A DNA stretch of 64,000 bases, from the NCBI GenBank assembly GCA_050248795.1, contig JBFWRS010000011.1:1-64000 (forward strand). The letters run 5' to 3'. This DNA is from CAZTDU01 sp050248795 (GTDB taxonomy: Bacteria; Pseudomonadota; Gammaproteobacteria; Burkholderiales; SG8-39). The position numbers and the translations under genes were made by a program. Shown in pieces: positions 26,956-35,600 of the stretch (the stretch's first letter is position 1; each line of letters begins with the position of its first letter). Under the pieces are notes generated by a model. The model was not told the DNA's origin, did no database searches, and worked only from the letters and a program-made list of their open reading frames with translations.

Positions 26956-27933
26956 ATGCTCGCGTACATCCTCAGGCGCTGCATGTACGCCATTCCGGTG
27001 CTGGTCGGCGTGAACCTGCTGACCTTCGGCCTGTTCTTCTTCGTCAACACGCCGGACGACATGGCGCGCATGCAACTTGGCGCCAAGCGTGTCACGCCGG
27101 AGGCCATAGCGAAGTGGAAGGCCGAGCGCGGCTACGACAGGCCGATGATGTGGAACGCCGACGCTCGGGGCCTGGACAAGCTCACGCAGACGGTGTTCTT
27201 CCAGAAATCGGTGCGCCTGTTCGTGTTCGATTTCGGCGCCGCGGAAGACAAGCGCGACATCGGCAACGAGATCCGCACGCGCATGTGGCCGAGCCTGGCG
27301 CTGGCGCTGCCCATCTTCCTCGTCGGCATGGCAGTCAACATCAGCTTCGCGCTGGCGATGGCATTTTTCCGCGCCACTTACCTGGATTTCTGGGGAGTGG
27401 TCCTTTGCGTGGCGATGATGTCCATCAGCACGCTCTTCTACATCATTGGCGGGCAGTACCTCGCATCCAAGCTCTGGCACCTGGTGCCGATTTCCGGCTA
27501 CCACGGCGGCCTCGATGCGGTGAAGTTCCTCATCCTTCCGGTGCTCATCGGCGTCATCTCGGGCGTCGGCTCCGGCAGCCGCTGGTATCGCACGATCTTC
27601 CTCGAGGAAATGTCCAAGGACTACGTGCGCACGGCGCGGGCAAAGGGCTTGGCCGAGGGCGCCGTGATGTTCCGCCATGTGCTGCAGAACGCGATGATCC
27701 CCATCCTCACCGGCGCGGTAGTGGTTATCCCGCTGCTGTTCATGGGCAGCCTGATCACGGAATCCTTCTTCGGCATCCCCGGGCTTGGCAGCTACACCAT
27801 AGACGCCATCCAGGCGCAGGACTTCGCGGTCGTGCGCGCAATGGTGTTCATCGGCTCGGTGCTCTACATCGCCGGCCTGCTGCTGACCGACATCTCGTAC
27901 ACGCTGGTCGACCCGAGGATCCGCTTCCAGTGA
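26956..27933 (+). CDS. Peptide-type ABC transporter permease (DppB/YejB-like)
   Basis: A 325-residue membrane protein. It begins MLAYILRRCMYAIPVLVGVN, as in DppB-type permeases, and carries the EAA-type loop EMSKDYVRTARAKGLAEG that docks the ATPase. The start at 26956 is chosen because it lies two bases after the upstream stop and gives the family N-terminus. Its last bases overlap the second permease (GTGA). Confidence 0.92.
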   Translation: MLAYILRRCMYAIPVLVGVNLLTFGLFFFVNTPDDMARMQLGAKRVTPEAIAKWKAERGYDRPMMWNADARGLDKLTQTVFFQKSVRLFVFDFGAAEDKRDIGNEIRTRMWPSLALALPIFLVGMAVNISFALAMAFFRATYLDFWGVVLCVAMMSISTLFYIIGGQYLASKLWHLVPISGYHGGLDAVKFLILPVLIGVISGVGSGSRWYRTIFLEEMSKDYVRTARAKGLAEGAVMFRHVLQNAMIPILTGAVVVIPLLFMGSLITESFFGIPGLGSYTIDAIQAQDFAVVRAMVFIGSVLYIAGLLLTDISYTLVDPRIRFQ

Positions 27934-29330
27934 CGATGCCGTTCCTCCCCGTGCTGTTGTGGACGGATGTGCTGTTGTGGCTGCTGGTCGCCGCAGTAGC
28001 GGGCTACGCGCGCCATTGCAGCCGCCGTCCGCATCTGGCAGCGCCCTGGGCGAGGGTGTTCCGTACCAGGGCCGCGATGGTTTCCGGCGTAGTGCTTGCG
28101 TGCTTTCTGGCCGCGGGACTGGCAGACTCGCTACATTTCCGGCCGACGCTCGAGGCGAGAGGGCAGAACGCGCCCGCGGCACATTCCGGCGAAGTGCTCT
28201 CGGTGCTCGACCTGGCGTTCACTCACCTGCGGGTCCGCACCGAGAAGACCTATTCTGCCCCCCTCGCCACCAGGCTGCACCAGAGGGAAACGGTGGAACT
28301 ACCGGACGGCAGGCAGGTACGCGAATACCCGCGTTTGCGCCACGGCGGCGCACACCTGGCCGACGAGGCAGGCGCGCCGCTGGACATGCTGCTGCGTGCG
28401 ATGGTTGGCCTCGCAGTTGGGCTCCTGGCCTGGATCGTCATCGGCTACGGCGCCATGCGGCCGTTGCGACGACGCCTGCCTGACGTGCCCTGGGGGGCGG
28501 CCTGGGGAACGCTGGGCGCAATCCTTGCCCTTGCCGGTCCGATGCTCGCGCTGTCGCAGGCCTACCACGTGTTCGGCACCGACAAGGTGGGCCAGGACGT
28601 GATGCTGCAGGCGCTCAAGTCGATACGCACCAGCCTGGTCATCGGCACGCTGACCACGCTCGTGCTGCTGCCATTGGGCGTGCTGCTCGGCATCGCCGCG
28701 GGCTACTTCAAGGGCTGGGTGGACGACGTGATCCAGTACGTCTACACGACCCTCAACTCGATTCCCGGCGTGCTGCTGATCGCAGCTGCGGTATTGATGA
28801 TGCAGGTGTACATCGACTCTCACCCGGAGCTCTTTCCCACCGCTGCACATCGCGCGGACCTGCGCCTGCTGCTCCTGTGCATGATCCTCGGTCTCACCAG
28901 CTGGACCGGTCTGGCTCGATTGCTGCGCGGCGAGTCACTGAAGCTCGCTGAACTCGAGTACATCCAGGCGGCGCACGCATTCGGGGTGCCGCACAGCCGC
29001 GTCATCGCGCGGCACATCCTCCCCAACGTGTCGCACATCGTGATCATCGCGCTGGTGATGGACTTCTCCGGACTGGTGCTCGCCGAAGCCGTGCTGTCCT
29101 ACGTCGGTGTCGGTGTCGACCCGTCGACGACGAGCTTCGGCACCATGATCAACAGCGCCCGCCTGGAGATGTCGCGGGATCCGATCGTGTGGTGGTCGCT
29201 TGCTGCGGCGTTCACGTTCATGTTCACGCTGGTACTCGCGGCAAACCTGTTCGCTGACGCCGTGCGGGACGGCTTCGACCCGCGCGTGCGGATGGCCGCG
29301 CGCACGCTGTCCGCGCCGGGGGCGCGATGA
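27930..29330 (+). CDS. Peptide-type ABC transporter permease (DppC/YejE-like) with N-terminal extension
   Basis: About 466 residues. The C-terminal half is a standard DppC permease: FGTDKVGQDVMLQALKSIRT, then the EAA loop AELEYIQAAHAFGVPHSRVI. The N-terminal about 170 residues are extra: two membrane helices, a roughly 90-residue polar segment, then another helix before the core. GTG at 27930 overlaps the upstream stop; an ATG six bases later is equally possible. The extension is not a fusion error, because the frame is continuous and in coding register. Confidence 0.87.
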   Translation: MTMPFLPVLLWTDVLLWLLVAAVAGYARHCSRRPHLAAPWARVFRTRAAMVSGVVLACFLAAGLADSLHFRPTLEARGQNAPAAHSGEVLSVLDLAFTHLRVRTEKTYSAPLATRLHQRETVELPDGRQVREYPRLRHGGAHLADEAGAPLDMLLRAMVGLAVGLLAWIVIGYGAMRPLRRRLPDVPWGAAWGTLGAILALAGPMLALSQAYHVFGTDKVGQDVMLQALKSIRTSLVIGTLTTLVLLPLGVLLGIAAGYFKGWVDDVIQYVYTTLNSIPGVLLIAAAVLMMQVYIDSHPELFPTAAHRADLRLLLLCMILGLTSWTGLARLLRGESLKLAELEYIQAAHAFGVPHSRVIARHILPNVSHIVIIALVMDFSGLVLAEAVLSYVGVGVDPSTTSFGTMINSARLEMSRDPIVWWSLAAAFTFMFTLVLAANLFADAVRDGFDPRVRMAARTLSAPGAR

Positions 29331-31339
29331 GCGAGACGATCCTTTCCGTCGAGGGCCTGCGTACCCACATCGATACGCCGCACGGCACGCTGCGCGCGGT
29401 CGATGCCATGGACCTGGCCCTCCGGAAGGGCGAGTGCTTCGCACTGGTCGGGGAATCGGGGTGCGGGAAATCGATCGCGGCGCTGTCGCTGCTGCGGCTC
29501 CTTCCAGACGCGGCGCACATCGCTGGCGGCCGCGCATTGCTGGACGGACAGGACGTCTTCGCCTTGCCGGAGGCGGCGATGCGTGCAGTGCGGGGTAGGC
29601 GGGTGGCGATGATATTCCAGGAACCCTCGACCTCGTTGAACCCGGTGCTGACCATCGGCAGGCAGATCCTGGAGGTGATCGAGCGGCACACCGCGCTGCG
29701 CGGGGACCCGGCACGTACCCGCGCGCTGGAACTGCTTGCCGCCGTCGGCATCCCGGACGGCCGCCAGCGCATGGACGACTATTCCTTCCAGCTTTCGGGT
29801 GGACTCAGGCAGCGTGTGATGATTGCAGGTGCGCTGGCAGCCGATCCCGAGGTGCTGATCGCCGACGAACCCACGACCGCGCTCGATGTCACCATTCAGG
29901 CACAGATTCTCGACCTGCTGAAGAAACTGCAGGCTGAGCGAGGCATGGCGATCCTGCTCATCACGCACGACCTGGGCGTCGTGGCGCAGATGGCAGACCG
30001 GGTAGGCGTGGCCTACGCGGGTGAAATCGTCGAGCTTGCCGACCGTGCATCCTTCTTCGCAGCGCCGCAGCATCCATACGCACAGAGGCTGTTCTCCGCA
30101 CTGCCTGCGGCGCGGAAGCGCTCCGGCAGCCTCGAAGTCATCGACGGACAGGTGCCCCCGCTCACCACGCGATTCTCCGGCTGCCGCTTCGCGGATCGCT
30201 GCAAGCAGGCTTTTGCGCGCTGCAGGGATGAAGTGCCGCGAATGGTGGCGCTGCATGGCGGCCGCCATCTGGTTCGCTGTCACCTGCGCGAGGATGGCGC
30301 CGCCGCGCCGCCGCGCGGAGCCCACGCCCCGGTCGGCGCCGATTCGTCGACGTCCGGGCAAGGCGAGGTATTGCTCGAGGTGCGTGACCTGAAGGTGCAT
30401 TTCCCGATCCGGCGCGGCGTTTTCAAGCGGGTGATCGGAGCGGTCAAGGCCGTGGACGGACTGTCCCTGTCCATACGCGAAGGGCGCACGCTGGCGCTGG
30501 TGGGAGAGTCCGGGTGCGGCAAGACCACGGTAGGGAAGGCGATCCTGCAGCTGGTACGGCCCAGCGCCGGGTCGGTACGTCATCGCGGCGTGGAACTGGG
30601 CACCCTGTCGCGCAATGCGCTGCATCCCTATCGTGCACGCATGCAGATCATCTTCCAGGACCCCTATGCCTCGCTCAACCCGCGCATGCGTATCATCGAG
30701 GCACTCGCAGAAGGCATGCAGGCGCTCGGGGTGGGTTCGTCTGCGAGAGATCGCGAGAAGCGGGTCGACGAGCTGCTGGAGCAGGTGGGACTGCCCACCG
30801 ACGCCAAGTATCGCTACCCGCACGAATTCTCAGGCGGCCAGCGTCAGCGTATCGCCATTGCCCGGGCCCTTGCCGTCGAGCCGCAGCTGATCGTCTGTGA
30901 CGAGCCGACGAGCGCGCTGGATGTTTCGGTACAGGCGCAGGTACTGAATCTGCTCAAGTCGCTGCAGAGACGGCTTGGCCTGGCGTACCTTTTCATCACG
31001 CACAATATCTCGGTCGTCGAGTACCTCGCGGACGAAGTCGCGGTGATGTACCTGGGGCGTATTGTCGAGCGCGGCGGCGTCGATGAGGTGTTGCGTTCGC
31101 CCAGGCATCCCTATACCGAGGCGCTGCTCTCCGCGGTCCCGACGCTGGACGGTGCGCGGCATGCCATCGCGCTGGCTGGCGACCTGCCGTCTGCGGCGAA
31201 TCCGCCCTCCGGATGCCACTTTCACCCGCGCTGCCCCAAGGCGCGGCCGGGTTGCGTCGCAGCTTATCCGCGCGAGGTCCGCCTCAGTGGGACGAGGAGC
31301 GTGAGTTGCGTGCTCTATCAGGAGCCCGGCGAGGGCTGA
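29327..31339 (+). CDS. Peptide-type ABC transporter ATP-binding protein, two fused ATPase domains (YejF-like)
   Basis: A 670-residue protein with two ABC modules. The first has Walker A GESGCGKS near residue 45 and signature LSGGLRQRV. The second has GESGCGKTT near 393 and signature FSGGQRQRI. Each is followed by an oligopeptide-permease C-terminal Cys-rich segment (CRFADRCKQAFARC and CHFHPRCPKARPGC), so it is a DppD-DppF type fusion. It powers the importer encoded just upstream, whose last gene it overlaps (ATGA). Its 3' end overlaps the convergent gene by 22 bases. Confidence 0.92.
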   Translation: MSETILSVEGLRTHIDTPHGTLRAVDAMDLALRKGECFALVGESGCGKSIAALSLLRLLPDAAHIAGGRALLDGQDVFALPEAAMRAVRGRRVAMIFQEPSTSLNPVLTIGRQILEVIERHTALRGDPARTRALELLAAVGIPDGRQRMDDYSFQLSGGLRQRVMIAGALAADPEVLIADEPTTALDVTIQAQILDLLKKLQAERGMAILLITHDLGVVAQMADRVGVAYAGEIVELADRASFFAAPQHPYAQRLFSALPAARKRSGSLEVIDGQVPPLTTRFSGCRFADRCKQAFARCRDEVPRMVALHGGRHLVRCHLREDGAAAPPRGAHAPVGADSSTSGQGEVLLEVRDLKVHFPIRRGVFKRVIGAVKAVDGLSLSIREGRTLALVGESGCGKTTVGKAILQLVRPSAGSVRHRGVELGTLSRNALHPYRARMQIIFQDPYASLNPRMRIIEALAEGMQALGVGSSARDREKRVDELLEQVGLPTDAKYRYPHEFSGGQRQRIAIARALAVEPQLIVCDEPTSALDVSVQAQVLNLLKSLQRRLGLAYLFITHNISVVEYLADEVAVMYLGRIVERGGVDEVLRSPRHPYTEALLSAVPTLDGARHAIALAGDLPSAANPPSGCHFHPRCPKARPGCVAAYPREVRLSGTRSVSCVLYQEPGEG

Positions 31340-31938
31340 GCCGCCATCGGCGGCAGGGGGGCAGCAGGATCGGGACGCGGACGCTCGTTCAGCGCCGCGA
31401 GAAACAGCTGGTTCAGGTCCATCGGCACCGGCAGCAGGCCCTTCTCGAGCACGCCGCGCAGGAGTTCCACCTCGCTGTCGGGAATTCCGGCGATCTCCTG
31501 GCTGAACTCCTCGGCGAGCATTTCCTTCTCCCGAGACGCAAGCTGGGACAAGCGCAGCTGAGCGGCACGCACCGCCAGCGCCTTGTGCGCGAAATGCTCG
31601 ATCAACTGGCCGCGGATTGCCGCGTTGCGGGGATTCAGGAGGGCCTTGTTGAAGGAGGTAAAGATCTCCTCGCGCTGCTCCTCGGACAGGTAGAGGAAGC
31701 TGTCGTCGATCAGGCGGCGCACGATCTTCGGCTCCACCGTGGTGCCGGGATACGTCTTGCCGAGATCCGGCATCGGCGCAGGCTCAGGGGGGGCGTTCAT
31801 TGATTCCAAGATCTGGCGCTCGATGACGTTCCTGGCGAAGCCAAGCAGGAACATCAGGATCGGGTCGGCGGCGCGCGCCGGCAGCGCGAACGCGAGCAGC
31901 AATACGAAAAGCAGTCCCCCTCTGCAGAGCCGGCGCAT
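31318..31938 (-). CDS. Exported protein of unknown function
   Basis: A 206-residue protein with a clear Sec signal peptide (LLFVLLLAFALPARAADP, cleavage expected after ARA near residue 23). The mature part is mostly helical and charged (ERQILESMNAPPEPAP, LYLSEEQREEIFTSFNKALL), with a Pro-rich end. No family was recognised. A TAGAAT -10 lies six bases before the ATG. It converges on the ABC transporter operon with a 22-base 3' overlap. Confidence 0.72.
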   Translation of the reverse strand: MRRLCRGGLLFVLLLAFALPARAADPILMFLLGFARNVIERQILESMNAPPEPAPMPDLGKTYPGTTVEPKIVRRLIDDSFLYLSEEQREEIFTSFNKALLNPRNAAIRGQLIEHFAHKALAVRAAQLRLSQLASREKEMLAEEFSQEIAGIPDSEVELLRGVLEKGLLPVPMDLNQLFLAALNERPRPDPAAPLPPMAAQPSPGS

Positions 31939-32050
31939 GGCGGCATTCTAGACATGCGCATGGGGTTCTGGTTGCCGCAGCGCAACTTAAAGTTATTTAT
32001 AGCTTTAAGTGATTTAAGTACCATATTGATTGTAAACGGTATTTACAAAT
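31939..32050. other. AT-rich intergenic patch with two inverted repeats
   Basis: A 112-base gap, strikingly AT-rich against its GC-rich surroundings from about 31984. It holds CTTAAAG (31986-31992) / CTTTAAG (32003-32009) with a ten-base spacer, and TGTAAA (32031-32036) / TTTACA (32042-32047) with a five-base spacer. The second lies four bases after the mltD stop. Neither ends in a T run, so they look more like protein-binding sites than terminators. Confidence 0.5.
31945..31950 (-). promoter_or_regulatory. -10 element TAGAAT, leaderless-type spacing
   Basis: On the minus strand TAGAAT is followed by six bases (GCCGCC) and then the ATG at 31938. The same layout is seen before several other genes in this window. 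An alternative upstream TATAAA lies at 31996-32001. Confidence 0.45.
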
Positions 32051-33544
32051 CTATCTTCTCGTCCGTTTGGGTGTGCGCCCCTTGCCCTTGGGCATGGCAC
32101 GCCCGACGCCGGCCGGCCCAATCGCCAGCCTCTGCCCTGGCATCAGCCGGCCGACCTTGTTCCAGCGCCGCAGGTCGTCCACGCCGACGCCGTAGCGGCG
32201 AGCAATGCCCCACAGGGTGTCTCCCGGCTTGACGGTATGGACGCGCCCGCGCACAGGCAGGGGAGGCGCGTACATGATGGGCAGGCTGACCGCGCTCGCC
32301 GCCGCGCCGTTCAGCGGCACTACGAGCAGGCCGGGCGTGCGCCGGTCGCGCGCGCCGATGCCATTGACTTCGCGCAACCGGGCCAGCGGCAGGCCGAACT
32401 TCTTCGCGATGCCGTCGAGTCGTTCGCCTCGTTTTGGCCGGTAGGCCTGCCAGGATACGAGCGCCTTCTCGTCGTGCTTCTGCAGGTTGGCGTGGAACAC
32501 GTCCACCTTGTCTGCCGGCAGCACGATGCGCGGGTTGACTGCGACCGGAATCAGCGGGCGATTGAAACCCGGGTTCAGCGCGACGAATTCCTCGACCGGC
32601 ATCTCGGCGAGTTTGGCCGCGAGCTGCAGGTCGATGTCGCGGGTCTTGGTGATCGTCGCGAAGTAGGGCTGGTTGGGAATCGGGTCGATCCGGAGTCCGA
32701 GCGCAGCGGGGCTCGACACTATGTTCTTGAGCGCCTGCAGCTTGGGTACGTACTGCCTGGTTTCCGCCGGCATCGTGAGGCTGAGGTAATCGGTCGGCAG
32801 CCCGGCGGCCTTGTTCTTCTCCACTGCACGCGCCACTGCGTTCTCGCCCCAGTTGTAGGACGCGAGCGCGAGGTGCCAGTCGCCGTGCATCTCGTAGATG
32901 TCCTGCAGATAGTCGAGCGCCGCGCTGGTCGAGGCGACGATGTCCCGGCGCGCGTCGTACCACCAGTTCTGCGCAAGTTCGTAGCGCCTCCCGGTGCCGG
33001 GAATGAACTGCCATAGGCCCGACGCATGTGCGCGCGAATATGCCATCGGGTTGAATGAACTCTCGACCAGCGGCAGCAGCGCGATCTCGGTCGGCATGTT
33101 GCGCCGTTCGAGTTCCTCGACGATATGGTAGAGGTAGCGCCTGCCGCGATCGAAGGTGCGCATCAGGTACTCCGGCCGCGCCGTGTACCACGCGACCTTC
33201 TCCGCAACCAGCGGCCCGTCCAGGTCCGGCATGCTGAAGCCGTCGCGGATGCGCTGCCAGAGATCGTCCGGCGGCGTCGTGCGGTCAATCTTCGCGACGC
33301 CGCGCAGCGGCTCGCGCAGCACCTCGTGCCGGCCATCGAAGGGGGGAAGCCGGGTGGCGTCCAGCGCAGGCTCGGCGCGTGCAGTGGTGGCTGCCGACGG
33401 CTCGGCGAATCCGAACTGCGTGGACGAACCGGCTTCGCTGCCGTCTGCCGTGGTTCCGGGAACGCCTCCGGTTGGCTGCAAGGCGCAGGCACCGAGCAGC
33501 GCAATGGCTGTCAGCAACGCACCGGTCTTCGCCAGCTTCCGCAT
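32051..33544 (-). CDS. mltD: Membrane-bound lytic murein transglycosylase D
   Basis: A 497-residue lipoprotein. The start at 33544 gives MRKLAKTGALLTAIALLGAC, with lipobox LGAC. A lytic transglycosylase domain carries the catalytic Glu in VESSFNPMAYSRAHASGLWQ. Two LysM modules follow near the C-terminus, the last being HTVKPGDTLWGIARRYGVG. It cleaves glycan strands of peptidoglycan to 1,6-anhydro products at the outer membrane. An open upstream extension to 33634 would overlap gloB and lacks a signal peptide. The mltD-gloB order is conserved in gammaproteobacteria. Confidence 0.92.
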   Translation of the reverse strand: MRKLAKTGALLTAIALLGACALQPTGGVPGTTADGSEAGSSTQFGFAEPSAATTARAEPALDATRLPPFDGRHEVLREPLRGVAKIDRTTPPDDLWQRIRDGFSMPDLDGPLVAEKVAWYTARPEYLMRTFDRGRRYLYHIVEELERRNMPTEIALLPLVESSFNPMAYSRAHASGLWQFIPGTGRRYELAQNWWYDARRDIVASTSAALDYLQDIYEMHGDWHLALASYNWGENAVARAVEKNKAAGLPTDYLSLTMPAETRQYVPKLQALKNIVSSPAALGLRIDPIPNQPYFATITKTRDIDLQLAAKLAEMPVEEFVALNPGFNRPLIPVAVNPRIVLPADKVDVFHANLQKHDEKALVSWQAYRPKRGERLDGIAKKFGLPLARLREVNGIGARDRRTPGLLVVPLNGAAASAVSLPIMYAPPLPVRGRVHTVKPGDTLWGIARRYGVGVDDLRRWNKVGRLMPGQRLAIGPAGVGRAMPKGKGRTPKRTRR

Positions 33545-33615
33545 CTGCCGCTCGGGCTCCCGCCAAACGTTGCGCGAGTCTACTCTTCCCGCGACCAGCT
33601 GTTCCCGATCGGGCA

Positions 33616-34380
33616 CTAGCCGCGGTTCTTCCACTCGCGGATCGCGGCGAATACCTTTACCGGGTCGCTGACGCGGGAGCCGAGGTACTTGTTCACCGAC
33701 TCGACGACCGCCGGTTCCGTCGACCTGAGGAAGGGGTTGGTCGCGCGCTCCTCGCCAAGCGTCGAGGGCAGCGTCGGCTTGCCCTGCGCACGCAGAGCCT
33801 TCGCGCTTCGTTCTCGCTCCGCCAGCAGCGCATTCTCGGGCTCGACCGCGCGCGCGAACGCGATGTTCGCGACGGTGTACTCGTGGCCGCAGTACACGCG
33901 CGTTGCATCCGGGAGCGCCGCCAGCCTGGACAGCGAATCGAGCATCTGCGCCGCAGTGCCTTCGAACAGGCGGCCGCAGCCGCAGGCGAAGAGCGTGTCG
34001 CCGCAGAAAAGTGATTCCGCGCCATAATAGGCAATGTGCGCTCGCGTATGCCCCGGAATGTCGATCACGTCGAAGCGGGCGTCGAGCTCCGGGATGCTCA
34101 CGCTGTCACCGCCTCCCACGGGCCGCGTAAGCGTCGGGATCGGCTCGTTCTTCGGCCCGTATACGGGGACCTTGAACGCGTTGAGCAGTTCAGGGATGCC
34201 GCCAACGTGGTCCGGATGATGGTGGGTCGCAAGGATCGCAGCCAGGACGAGCTTCTCCTTCGCCAGGTATTCCAGCACCGGGGCGGCTTCGCCCGGGTCC
34301 ACCACCGCAGCATGCGTCGCGTTGCGCAGCGTCCAGACATAGTTGTCCTGCAGGGCACGTAGCGGCACGACTTCGAACAT
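33616..34380 (-). CDS. gloB: Hydroxyacylglutathione hydrolase (glyoxalase II)
   Basis: A 254-residue metallo-beta-lactamase-fold enzyme. The metal motif THHHPDHVGG sits near residue 53, with further ligands in DIPGHTRAHIAYY and CGHEYT. It hydrolyses S-lactoylglutathione to lactate and glutathione in methylglyoxal detoxification. The start at 34380 has GGAGTTG upstream, and TATACT (34421-34416, minus strand) is a good -10 candidate. Its ATG shares two bases with the divergent methyltransferase ATG. Confidence 0.94.
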   Translation of the reverse strand: MFEVVPLRALQDNYVWTLRNATHAAVVDPGEAAPVLEYLAKEKLVLAAILATHHHPDHVGGIPELLNAFKVPVYGPKNEPIPTLTRPVGGGDSVSIPELDARFDVIDIPGHTRAHIAYYGAESLFCGDTLFACGCGRLFEGTAAQMLDSLSRLAALPDATRVYCGHEYTVANIAFARAVEPENALLAERERSAKALRAQGKPTLPSTLGEERATNPFLRSTEPAVVESVNKYLGSRVSDPVKVFAAIREWKNRG

Positions 34381-35173
34381 GGATCGCAACTCCTTCATCG
34401 CTGACAGTGCGCACAAGTATAACGGCGGGCGCACGCCATTCACGCAGTGGCTCACTACCGAGGCCGGGCGCTACGTGCTCGATTGGGAGCTCGCGCAGTT
34501 CGACGCCGCGGTCGAGGACGTGTTCGGATACAGGGCGGTGCAGCTCGGCCTGCCGGCCGTGGACTGCCTGCGCCAGAACCGCATCGCATTCCGCTTCACT
34601 ACCGCGATCGAGCATGGCGGCGCGGTCACAGCGGACCCTCTGCAGTTGCCGTTTTCCTCCAACAGCCTCGACCTGGTGGTGATGCCGCACGTGCTCGAGT
34701 CGCACACCGAGCCGCACCATGTGCTGCGCGAGGTTGAAAGGGTGCTGGTGCCCGAAGGCCAGGTGGTCATTTCGGGTTTCAACACGCTCTCGCTGTGGGG
34801 GCTCAGGCAGCTGTTCGCAGGGCGACACGCCGGCGCACCGTGGGATGGCAAGTTCATCGGCCTGCTGCGCCTGAAGGACTGGCTGAAGCTGCTCGGCTTC
34901 GAGTTGAACGGCGGCGTGTTCGGCTGCTACGCACCGCCGTTCGCGAGCCGCAAATGGCTGCAGCGCTGCGCATTCATGGAGAAAGCAGGGGCGCGCTGGT
35001 GGCCGATCATGGGCGGGACCTACGTGGTGCGGGCGGTGAAGCGCGTTCACGGCATGCGCATCGTCACGCCGGCATGGCGCATCGAGCGCGCGCGGCGCAG
35101 GGGGCTCGCGCCGGTACCGCAGCGCAACGGCCACGCCATGCGCGGCACCACGGAGCAGCGGCGCGATGGCTGA
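34379..35173 (+). CDS. SAM-dependent methyltransferase-like protein (YafS-type position)
   Basis: A 264-residue class I methyltransferase-like protein. It retains ADPLQLPFSSNSLDLVVMPH and HVLREVERVLVPEGQVVISGF, which match motifs IV to VI of the type-11 fold; the N-terminal SAM glycine motif is not obvious. The segment before YVLDWELAQFDAAVEDVFGY is variable in relatives, so the start is uncertain. ATG 34379 falls inside the CATG shared with gloB. Synteny (gloB, this gene, rnhA, dnaQ) matches yafS in enterobacteria, whose role is unknown. Confidence 0.78.
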   Translation: MDRNSFIADSAHKYNGGRTPFTQWLTTEAGRYVLDWELAQFDAAVEDVFGYRAVQLGLPAVDCLRQNRIAFRFTTAIEHGGAVTADPLQLPFSSNSLDLVVMPHVLESHTEPHHVLREVERVLVPEGQVVISGFNTLSLWGLRQLFAGRHAGAPWDGKFIGLLRLKDWLKLLGFELNGGVFGCYAPPFASRKWLQRCAFMEKAGARWWPIMGGTYVVRAVKRVHGMRIVTPAWRIERARRRGLAPVPQRNGHAMRGTTEQRRDG

Positions 35174-35600
35174 GGCCGTGGTGGAGCTGTTCACCGACGG
35201 TGCGTGCAAGGGCAATCCCGGGCCGGGCGGCTGGGGCGTGCTGATCCGCACCGCATCGGGCGAGCGCGAGCTGTGCGGCGGCGAAGCGCTGACGACCAAC
35301 AACCGCATGGAACTGCTAGCGGTGATCCAGGGGCTCGGCGCACTCGAGCCAGGCTCGCATGTGCACGTCTATACAGACTCCCAGTACGTGCAGAAGGGCA
35401 TCTCGGAGTGGATACACAGCTGGAAGCGGCGCGGCTGGAAGACCGCAGACAAGAAGCCGGTCAAGAACGTCGACCTGTGGAAGAAGCTGGATGCGGCGGC
35501 CGCAGCCCACCGCATCGACTGGCGCTGGGTGCGCGGGCACAACGGGCATCCTGAAAACGAGCGCGCCGACGCGCTCGCCAACCGCGGCATACCGGCATGA
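35166..35600 (+). CDS. rnhA: Ribonuclease HI
   Basis: A 144-residue enzyme that cuts RNA in RNA:DNA hybrids. The four acidic catalytic residues are visible in LFTDGACKGNPGPGGWG (Asp), NNRMELLAV (Glu), YTDSQYV (Asp) and NERADALAN (Asp). It also has HNGHPENERAD with the conserved His. It overlaps the methyltransferase by eight bases and dnaQ by four bases. Confidence 0.96.
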   Translation: MAEAVVELFTDGACKGNPGPGGWGVLIRTASGERELCGGEALTTNNRMELLAVIQGLGALEPGSHVHVYTDSQYVQKGISEWIHSWKRRGWKTADKKPVKNVDLWKKLDAAAAAHRIDWRWVRGHNGHPENERADALANRGIPA

